Source of the DNA: an uncultured Alistipes sp.
Lineage (GTDB): Bacteria; Bacteroidota; Bacteroidia; Bacteroidales; Rikenellaceae
NCBI GenBank assembly: GCA_900553175.1
Contig: USCH01000023.1
Span: forward strand, 1 to 24,187
Length of the DNA: 24,187 nucleotides
Reading direction: 5' to 3'
Each line of letters starts with the position of its first letter. The stretch's first letter is position 1. Below are positions 14,521 through 20,382 of this stretch, one piece after another. Under the pieces are notes generated by a model. That model ran no database searches. It was not told the DNA's origin and worked only from the letters and a program-made list of their open reading frames with translations. A program made the position numbers and the translations under genes.

Positions 14521-14549
14521 TCCGTTCCGGAAATCTTTCCGAAAGGTGG

Positions 14550-14590
14550 ATCCGCCCCCGCCGCACGACCGTTGCGGCAGGGGCGGATTT
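14550..14590 (+). terminator. Long hairpin, probable terminator after the PepSY-like gene
   Basis: ATCCGCCCCCGCCGCA (14550-14565) pairs with TGCGGCAGGGGCGGAT (14573-14588) with one mismatch and a 7-nt loop. Only three T follow, so it is a strong hairpin but a weak intrinsic terminator by T-run. Confidence 0.6.
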
Positions 14591-14599
14591 CCATTGCGC

Positions 14600-14918
14600 G
14601 CCGGAGAGGGGGAGGCGGAGAGGAGCCTCCGCACCGGAGAAAGAAACCGCCTCCGAGCCGGGGAGGGGGGGGGAGGGGTGAGGCGGAGACCGTGGCGGGG
14701 AAGAGGAGAGAAGACGGCAAAGGGAGCGCGGGCGAGGGCCCGAGAAGTGAACGCGCGAGAAAAGGCAGAGAGGAGACCGCAGAGAGAGGCAGAGGGGAGA
14801 GCGCGGCGAAAAGCAGAGGGGAGACCGCAGAGAGAGGCAGAGGGGAGAGGGCGGAGAAGCGACGCGGCGAGGGACCGGGGTGGGACCGGGGTGGAACCAG
14901 GGTGGAATCAAGGTGGAA
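14600..14918. repeat. Purine-rich degenerate tandem-repeat tract (48-bp and 11-bp units)
   Basis: The plus strand is almost pure A and G for about 300 nt. Within it a 48-bp unit beginning GAGACCGCAGAGAGAGGCAG occurs at 14773-14820 and again from 14821. A more decayed copy seems to precede it (about 14725-14772). Next come about four copies of an 11-bp unit, GGGACCGGGGT or GGAACCAGGGT, at 14871-14914. The minus strand reads as a Pro/Ser/Leu-rich open frame only because 48 is a multiple of three. Nothing suggests a gene in 14521-15009. Confidence 0.75.
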
Positions 14919-14949
14919 CCGGATGCGGCTCGAAAAAGCCGGCATCCGG
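14919..14949. repeat. Stem-loop at the end of the purine-rich tract
   Basis: CCGGATGCGGCT (14919-14930) pairs with AGCC (14937-14940) and GCATCCGG (14942-14949), with one bulged G at 14941. No T-run on either strand; role unknown. Confidence 0.55.
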
Positions 14950-14961
14950 CAGAGAGGGCGC

Positions 14962-14994
14962 AAAAAAGCCGCCGGGCATCGAACCCGGCGGCTT
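14962..14994 (-). terminator. Rho-independent terminator of the five-gene minus-strand operon
   Basis: A perfect 11-bp stem, AAGCCGCCGGG (14966-14976) with CCCGGCGGCTT (14984-14994), 7-nt loop. On the minus strand it is followed by TTTTTT (complement of 14962-14967). It lies 15 nt past the stop of the last gene. Confidence 0.9.
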
Positions 14995-15009
14995 CGCAGC
15001 GGAGCAGCG

Positions 15010-16137
15010 CTATTCGCGGCCCGTGTCGAAAGTTTCCGATACCTTTTTCAGCAGATCGACGATCGGCAGGTGCTGCGGGCAGATGCGTTCGCACTTGCGG
15101 CAGGCGATGCACGCCGCGGCACGGCCGTGCGTCTCGGCCAGCGTGTCGTAGTAGACCTGCTGGATCGAGAAGCCCTGGTTGACCGACTGCCGGTCGGCGT
15201 TGTAGAGCGCGAAATAATCGGGAATGGCGATCTGCCGGGGGCAGCCGGGCGTACAGTAGCGGCAGGCCGTGCAGGCGATGGCGATCGAACGGTTGATGAC
15301 CTCGACGGCCCGGCCGACGATCCCGCGCTCCCGCTCCGAAAGCGGACGGAAATCCCGCATGTAGGAGGTGTTGTCCTCCAGCTGGGCGAGCGACGACATG
15401 CCGCTGAGCACCATCATCACCCCGTCGAGGCTCGCGGCATAGCGCACGGCCCACGATGCGGGCGACAGGTCGGGTTCGGCCTCGCGGAAAAGGGCCTCGG
15501 CTTCGGCCGGAACACGCGCCAGCGAACCGCCCTTGACGGGTTCCATGACCACCACCTGCTTGCCGTGGCGGCGCGCCGTTTCGTAGCAGCGCCGCGACTG
15601 GATGCTCTCGTTGTCCCAGTCGAGGTAGTTGATCTGCAGCTGGACGAACTCGATTTCGGGATGGGCCGTCAGAATTTCGTCGAGCAGCTCGGCCGAATCG
15701 TGGAACGAGAAGCCCACGTGGCGGATGCGGCCCTCGGCCTTCATGCGGGAGACGAAAGCGAAGCTGTCGAAACGCTGCACCTTGCGGTAGTTGGCGGCAC
15801 CGAGGCTGTGGAGCAGGTAGTAGTCGAAATAGTCGACGCCGCACTTCTCCAGCTGCTCGGCGAAGATGCGCTCCTGGTCGCCCTCCTGCTGGAGGAACAT
15901 CGTAGGCAGCTTGTCGGCCAGCGTGAAGCTCGCGCGCGGATGGCGCCGCACCAGAGCCTCGCGCACGATGCATTCGCTCGTGAAGTCGTGGTACATGTAG
16001 GCCGTGTCGAAGTAGGTGAAACCCCTCTCGAGAAAGGTGTCGACCATCCGCTCGACCTGCGGCATGTCCACGGTTTTCTGGTTGTCGGGGTCGGCCAGCG
16101 GCAGACGCATGCAGCCGAAGCCCAATTTCAGAGCCAT
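15010..16137 (-). CDS. Aldo/keto reductase with C-terminal double [4Fe-4S] ferredoxin domain
   Basis: 375 aa. The N-terminal TIM barrel (about 1-280) carries the complete aldo/keto reductase tetrad: Asp44 and Tyr49 in FDTAYMYHD, Lys76 in LADKLP, His110 in YYLLHSL. The C-terminal part has two four-cysteine clusters, CTACRYCTPGCP (Cys289, 292, 295, 299) and CIACRKCERICP (Cys343, 346, 349, 353), each able to bind a [4Fe-4S] cluster. So electrons probably come from or go to ferredoxin-like carriers as well as a nicotinamide cofactor. The substrate is unknown. Cytosolic, no signal peptide. It is the last gene of the five-gene operon, starting 1 nt after the ECF S-component stop. Confidence 0.9.
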   Translation of the reverse strand: MALKLGFGCMRLPLADPDNQKTVDMPQVERMVDTFLERGFTYFDTAYMYHDFTSECIVREALVRRHPRASFTLADKLPTMFLQQEGDQERIFAEQLEKCGVDYFDYYLLHSLGAANYRKVQRFDSFAFVSRMKAEGRIRHVGFSFHDSAELLDEILTAHPEIEFVQLQINYLDWDNESIQSRRCYETARRHGKQVVVMEPVKGGSLARVPAEAEALFREAEPDLSPASWAVRYAASLDGVMMVLSGMSSLAQLEDNTSYMRDFRPLSERERGIVGRAVEVINRSIAIACTACRYCTPGCPRQIAIPDYFALYNADRQSVNQGFSIQQVYYDTLAETHGRAAACIACRKCERICPQHLPIVDLLKKVSETFDTGRE

Positions 16138-16138
16138 G

Positions 16139-16651
16139 CTATTTGCGGAGTAAACGGTTGATGGCCAGCCAGCCGCCGCCGATCTGAAGCAGCATGCCCG
16201 GCAGACCGATTCTGAAATCCTGCGCCGCAGCCCGAAGATCGCCGAGCAGGGCCCATTCGCCGAGCGAGCCGATCGTCTGGTAGGCGAGGACGACTCCGGC
16301 CAGCAGCGGCAGCGAAACCCTCCGGCAGCGGGCGACGGCCCATCCGGCGACGAGCGCCAGAACGACCGATTTGAACACGATGGCCGGGAGCAGCGCCGCA
16401 GCCGGCATGCCGAAAAGCAGCGAGTTGGCCAGCGGCGAGGCCAATGCCGTGACGAGGCCCGTCCGCCAGCCGAACTTGCAGGCGGCGACCAGCGTGAAGA
16501 AGTAGATCGGCAGCCACGTGGGGCCGCCCAGATGCACCGTATGGCAGAGTTGCGGCAAAGCGATGTTGCCCAGCACGAAGAGCGATGCGAGCAGGTAGGT
16601 ACGGGCCTGGTCGTAACGCAGGGAGTAGAGTTTGACGGTTGTAGTTTTCAT
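16139..16651 (-). CDS. ECF-transporter S-component-like membrane protein
   Basis: 170 aa, with about five to six hydrophobic segments: ARTYLLASLFVLGNIALPQL, LPIYFFTLVAACKFG, GLVTALASPLANSLLF, LLPAIVFKSVVLALVAGWAV, LLAGVVLAYQTIG, and a final LPGMLLQIGGGWLAI. Size, topology and the short N-terminal amphipathic stretch fit substrate-binding S-components of energy-coupling-factor vitamin transporters (DUF3816-like). These bind one small ligand and dock on a shared EcfAAT module, which is not in this window. I start at the ATG at 16651; a TTG 12 nt upstream is possible. The adjacent TonB receptor gene, 35 nt upstream, suggests the same ligand crosses both membranes. The substrate cannot be told from sequence. 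Confidence 0.75.
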   Translation of the reverse strand: MKTTTVKLYSLRYDQARTYLLASLFVLGNIALPQLCHTVHLGGPTWLPIYFFTLVAACKFGWRTGLVTALASPLANSLLFGMPAAALLPAIVFKSVVLALVAGWAVARCRRVSLPLLAGVVLAYQTIGSLGEWALLGDLRAAAQDFRIGLPGMLLQIGGGWLAINRLLRK

Positions 16652-16686
16652 TTTGTCTGTCAATTAATTGAATTCGTTTATTTCCA

Positions 16687-18594
16687 TCAGAAGTCGAAGT
16701 TCACGCCGCCCAGCACCGTAGCTTTGGGCATCGGATAGCCCGCATTGATCTCGTAGCGCTGCGCCAGCAGGTTTTCGCCCTTGACAAAGATATTCATTAT
16801 CCGGCAAATCCTCAAACCCGCGCGCAGATTCCACAGCACGAAACTCTCCTGCTCGTAACGGCCGCTCTGCCCGACCTTCACTTCGGTGTAGAGGCCGCGG
16901 ACATATTGCACGCCCGTCGAGAGGTCCCAGCGCCCCCTGGCGAAGGAGGCTCCGGCATGGAGCTTGTGCTCGGGCGACGCCAGCACGGGATGGGCCATGT
17001 GCAGGAAGCTGTAATTGGCATCGACCGACCAGGCGGGAGCGATGCGCCAGGCCGCCTGCACCTCGACGCCGACATTCTCCACCCGGCCCGTGTTGACGTT
17101 CTTCGGACGGCCGTCGACGGGCATGCGCATGATTAGGTTTTCGCCGTCGATGTAGAAGACGTTGATGCCGTAGGAGAGGCGTCCGCCGAACAGACGCTGC
17201 GACCAGGCGATCTCGTAGCTCCACAACCGCTCGGGCCTGAGGTCGGGATTCTGCGGCGGGAACATGTACATCTCGCGGATGGTGGGGTAGCGGAAGCCCT
17301 TCGAGGCCGAAAGTTTGAGTTCGGCATCGGCCGACGGCATCAGCGACACGCCCGCCTGCGGCACCCACTCCGTTCCCACGTGCGAATGACGGTCGAGACG
17401 CACTCCGGCATCGAGCACGATCCACGACGCGATCGTCTGGCGGAAGTCCAGATAGGCGGCCACCTCATGCAGCGTCTTGTCGGCCAGCATGGAGCGCTCC
17501 GAGCCGTCGAGCGGCTGGTTCCACGCCCGGCCGCCGAAGCGGAACCAGTCGACGCCCACGGTCGTCCGGTTGCCCGCGAAAAGGCGTGCGCTCTGGTACC
17601 ACGAAACGCCCATCATGTCGTCGCGCGAATGGAACCGATAGTCGAGCGGCTCTTCGCCGGGCGAATAGCCGTCGTCGATCAGATGGCGGCCCCAGTTGTA
17701 GAAAAAGCTCAGGCTGCCCGAGCTGCGATCAAAGTCGTTGCGGAGGGCAACCGAGGTCATGCCGCGCGTGATGTGCATGTCGTTGTCGAAAACCGGATCG
17801 GAGACGCTCCCCGGATTCGAGGCGTCGAAATGCGTCAGATTGACGTCGGCCCCGACGCTCCAGGCTTTCGCCAACCGGTATCCCAGCTTGGCATAGCCCC
17901 CGTACTGGTCGAACCCCATGCGGGGCCGGTGGCCGTCGGTGCGGTTGTAGGAGCCCGTCACGACGCTCGTGAAACGTCCCGCGCGAATCCGGTTCGTAGC
18001 TTCGGTCTGAAGCGTGTTGTAGGAGCCGTAGCCGACATGAACGCCCGTCCGAACCCCCTCTTCGCGCATCTTGCGCGTCACGATGTTGATCACGCCGCCC
18101 ATGGCATTCGAACCGTAGAGCACCGACGCGGGGCCGCGCAGCACCTCGACCCGTTCGGTCATCATCGACTGGCAGGCATCGGCGATCGGGTGGCCCATCA
18201 GCCCCATGTACTGCGGATGGCCGTCGATGAGCACCAGCAGCCCCGTGGTCGGCAGTCCGGCCTGCGGAGCGCCTCCGATGCCGCGCAGCGACATCTGTCC
18301 GGCGGCCCCCGACGCCACGCCGTAGCCCATCAGACCGCGCCCCGTGGCGAAAAGCCCCGGCACCTGCTCCGTGAGCAGCGGCAGCAGGGAGGATTCCCGG
18401 CTCTCTTCGATCTGCCGGCGGTCGATCGTCGAAACGGTCATGGGCAGATGCCGCGGATCGGTGCCGTGACGCGACCCGGTCACCACCACGCTGTCGATCG
18501 GATGGGGGAGCGAGGCCTCTCCGCCGGAGGGCGGCACGGCCTGCGACGGCAGAGCAAGCAGCAGAACGGCCGCTGCGAGGAGAAAGCGTTTCAT
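16687..18594 (-). CDS. TonB-dependent outer-membrane receptor (operon with ECF S-component)
   Basis: 635 aa. Signal peptide MKRFLLAAAVLLLALPSQA, cleavage about residue 19. A TonB-box-like segment, DSVVVTGSR, lies near residue 35, followed by the plug: LPMTVSTIDRRQIEE, LLPLLTEQVPGLFATGRG, MSLRGIGG, LLVLIDGHPQYMGLMGHP, and ERVEVLRGPASVLYGSNAMG with GVINIVTRK. Barrel landmarks are KGFRYPTIREMYMFPPQNPDL with RPERLWSYE, NTGRVENVGVEVQAAW, and the terminal KGENLLAQRYEINAGYPMP with an aromatic last residue. The class is BtuB/siderophore-like with no SusD partner. The start at 18594 lies 2 nt after the DUF1893 stop; upstream in-frame codons fall within that gene. Ligand unknown. Confidence 0.92.
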   Translation of the reverse strand: MKRFLLAAAVLLLALPSQAVPPSGGEASLPHPIDSVVVTGSRHGTDPRHLPMTVSTIDRRQIEESRESSLLPLLTEQVPGLFATGRGLMGYGVASGAAGQMSLRGIGGAPQAGLPTTGLLVLIDGHPQYMGLMGHPIADACQSMMTERVEVLRGPASVLYGSNAMGGVINIVTRKMREEGVRTGVHVGYGSYNTLQTEATNRIRAGRFTSVVTGSYNRTDGHRPRMGFDQYGGYAKLGYRLAKAWSVGADVNLTHFDASNPGSVSDPVFDNDMHITRGMTSVALRNDFDRSSGSLSFFYNWGRHLIDDGYSPGEEPLDYRFHSRDDMMGVSWYQSARLFAGNRTTVGVDWFRFGGRAWNQPLDGSERSMLADKTLHEVAAYLDFRQTIASWIVLDAGVRLDRHSHVGTEWVPQAGVSLMPSADAELKLSASKGFRYPTIREMYMFPPQNPDLRPERLWSYEIAWSQRLFGGRLSYGINVFYIDGENLIMRMPVDGRPKNVNTGRVENVGVEVQAAWRIAPAWSVDANYSFLHMAHPVLASPEHKLHAGASFARGRWDLSTGVQYVRGLYTEVKVGQSGRYEQESFVLWNLRAGLRICRIMNIFVKGENLLAQRYEINAGYPMPKATVLGGVNFDF

Positions 18595-18596
18595 AT

Positions 18597-19052
18597 TCAC
18601 TCGGAACTGTGATTCAGGGATCGGCCCGCAACGAAGCGGCGGATCGGCTCCAGACACTCTTCGGCCGTCCGGCAGTCGCGGCACAGCGTCTCGACGGGGC
18701 ACCAGCCCGTGCCGGAGCGGTTGATGATATGCGGCACCTCGAGGCCGTATGTCGTCCGAATGCCCCGGGAGGCGAAAAGTTCGAGCGCCGAGGTGCTGAC
18801 CACGTCGGCATGGACATCGCAGACGCCGCCCAGAATCATCAGGGCGGCAGCCCCCTTGCCGACGACCTTGTCGGCCACGAAAGCCCCGGCGAGCAGTTCG
18901 GGCTCCTCGTGCAGCAGCCGGAAGAGGTCGCCGACGCCCCGTTCGCGGAACGAACGCGTCTGCGCTCCGTTAGCGATCACGCACGAACACCGCTCGGCAT
19001 GGAGCCGATCGATGAGTTTCCGGCGTTCGGGTTCGGTCAATGAGCGAGTCAT
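18597..19052 (-). CDS. DUF1893 protein (TM1506-like, deaminase-type fold)
   Basis: 151 aa, soluble. It has the family core: CSCVIANGAQTRSFRERGVG (22-41), LLHEEPELLAGAFVADKVVG, KGAAALMILGGV (66-77), ADVVSTSALELFASRGI, and VPHIINRSGTGWCPVE (107-121). The known structure of a member, TM1506, resembles the cytidine-deaminase fold, but no biochemical role is established. Cysteines 118, 124 and 127 are clustered near the C-terminus and might bind a metal or cluster; that is inference. ATG at 19052, 25 nt after the upstream reductase gene. Tight linkage to transport genes suggests it handles or modifies the imported ligand. Confidence 0.88.
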   Translation of the reverse strand: MTRSLTEPERRKLIDRLHAERCSCVIANGAQTRSFRERGVGDLFRLLHEEPELLAGAFVADKVVGKGAAALMILGGVCDVHADVVSTSALELFASRGIRTTYGLEVPHIINRSGTGWCPVETLCRDCRTAEECLEPIRRFVAGRSLNHSSE

Positions 19053-19077
19053 GTCTCTTTTTCCGTTTGCAAGGCAA

Positions 19078-20226
19078 TCAATAGCCGAAACGTTCGGCAG
19101 CGCGCCGCATCGCCGCGATGATCTCCACGCCGAACGGGCAGCGGCTCTCGCAGGCTCCGCAGGCCACGCACTCGGAGGCATGGTGCGGCAGGGCGGCATA
19201 GTGTTCCCGCACGGTTTCGGGCACCGCACCCTCGTCGGGGCACAGGTTGCGGAACTTATTGACCGAGGCGATGTCGATCCCCGCAGTGCAGGGCGCACAA
19301 TGGCCGCAGTACATGCAACGACCGTGCCAGGTGAATCTGTCGAGCCCGGAAATGACTGACGCATAATCTTTTTCGGCATCGGTCGCCGTACACCATCCGA
19401 GTGCGGCCCGCATCTCGTCCTGCGAGCGGACGCCGACCATCACGGCCGCCACGCCGGGGCGCGACAAGGCATATTCGAGACATTGCACCGGAGTGAGCGC
19501 CCGCCCGAACGGCGAACGGTCGCCGCTGAGCAGATCGCCGCCGCCGTAAACCTTCATCACGTCGATGCCGACCCCTTCGCGGGCACAGAGCTCGTAGAGC
19601 CGCTCCCGCTCGGGATCGACGTTGTGCAGCGGCCGGGCATAGCTCTCGTCGGCCCACAGGGCGTCGACATCCTCGCCGGCCGGCTGCAAGTCGTAACACG
19701 GATTGATCGAGAACATCACCACGTCGACGAGCCCCGTCTCCACGGCCATGCGCGCCACCGTCGGATTGTGGCTGCTCATACCGATGTGGCGGATGCGGCC
19801 CTCGGACTTCAGACGCTGCGCGTAACGGATGATCTCGCCGTCGAACACGCGGCGGAAATCATCCTCCCGGTCGATGTAATGGATCATGCCCACATCCACC
19901 CAATCGGTCTCCAGCCTTGCGAGCAGGTCCTCGAAGGCGGCTTCGGTCTTCCGCAGATCGCGCGTGCGGAGGTACTGCCCCCGCTCCCAGACCGAACAGA
20001 TATGGCCCTGAATCACGAACTTTTCGCGGCGCCCGGCCAAAGCCCGGCCGAGGGCGGTCCTCAAATCGGGATTCGACGAATAGAGGTCGATGAAGTTGAT
20101 CCCCTCGCGTTCGGCGAAATCCAGCTCGGAGCGCAGCTGCCCGGCACTCATCTCCGTGAACCCTTCGCACCCCAGAGCGACGGCGCCCACCCGAAGCCCC
20201 GTGCGGCCCAATATACGGTATTCCAT
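19078..20226 (-). CDS. Aldo/keto-reductase-fold ferredoxin protein with altered catalytic tetrad
   Basis: 382 aa, first gene of the five-gene operon. TIM barrel about 1-295, opening with MEYRILGRTGLRVGAVALG. The tetrad aspartate (Asp47, in FIDLYSSNP) and histidine (His116, in GMIHYID) are present. The tyrosine position is Asn52 and the lysine position is His75 (VIQGHICSVW). The same FIDLYSSNP and QGH signature marks a sub-family I recognise in gut anaerobes, so this is not a recent mutation. The C-terminus holds CMYCGHCAPC (Cys304, 307, 310, 313) and CVACGACESRCP (Cys353, 356, 359, 363) for two [4Fe-4S] clusters. Probably a redox enzyme with non-standard chemistry; substrate unknown. The ATG at 20226 is chosen because upstream in-frame codons overlap the promoter. 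Confidence 0.87.
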   Translation of the reverse strand: MEYRILGRTGLRVGAVALGCEGFTEMSAGQLRSELDFAEREGINFIDLYSSNPDLRTALGRALAGRREKFVIQGHICSVWERGQYLRTRDLRKTEAAFEDLLARLETDWVDVGMIHYIDREDDFRRVFDGEIIRYAQRLKSEGRIRHIGMSSHNPTVARMAVETGLVDVVMFSINPCYDLQPAGEDVDALWADESYARPLHNVDPERERLYELCAREGVGIDVMKVYGGGDLLSGDRSPFGRALTPVQCLEYALSRPGVAAVMVGVRSQDEMRAALGWCTATDAEKDYASVISGLDRFTWHGRCMYCGHCAPCTAGIDIASVNKFRNLCPDEGAVPETVREHYAALPHHASECVACGACESRCPFGVEIIAAMRRAAERFGY

Positions 20227-20249
20227 GATGTTTTCCGAATTTACCGATA

Positions 20250-20257
20250 CAAAGATA
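20250..20257 (-). promoter_or_regulatory. -7 box of the five-gene reductase/transport operon
   Basis: On the minus strand this reads TATCTTTG (exact TAnnTTTG). Expected start near 20243, leader about 17 nt. No TTTG at -33. No room for a riboswitch. Confidence 0.55.
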
Positions 20258-20330
20258 GCCTCTTTTTCCGAACCGCACATGATACGGATTGCGGTTTGCA
20301 TTACCTTTATTCCCGTTTCCCGCAAAAACG

Positions 20331-20364
20331 ATCCGGGCGGCGGTCTTTGAACCGTCGCCCGGAT
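20331..20364 (-). terminator. Rho-independent terminator of the lipoprotein operon
   Basis: A 14-bp stem (20331-20344 with 20351-20364, one G-T pair) and a 6-nt loop. On the minus strand CG then TTTTT follow. It lies 18 nt past the stop of the fibronectin-like lipoprotein gene. Confidence 0.88.
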
Positions 20365-20382
20365 GATCGTCTTATCGGGGAA

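Noticed and set aside
14445..14963. Long minus-strand open frame rich in Pro, Ser and Leu (172 aa, and a longer one to 15973)
   Set aside because: It runs through two hairpins and is open only because the purine-rich repeat unit (48 bp) is a multiple of three. It has no family resemblance and overlaps a real gene when extended.
14572..16161. Plus-strand open frame of 529 aa
   Set aside because: It is antisense to the aldo/keto reductase gene. High GC leaves the opposite strand open, and the translation has no recognisable motif.
20227..20330. Riboswitch ahead of the five-gene transport operon
   Set aside because: The predicted leader is about 17 nt, leaving no room for an aptamer.
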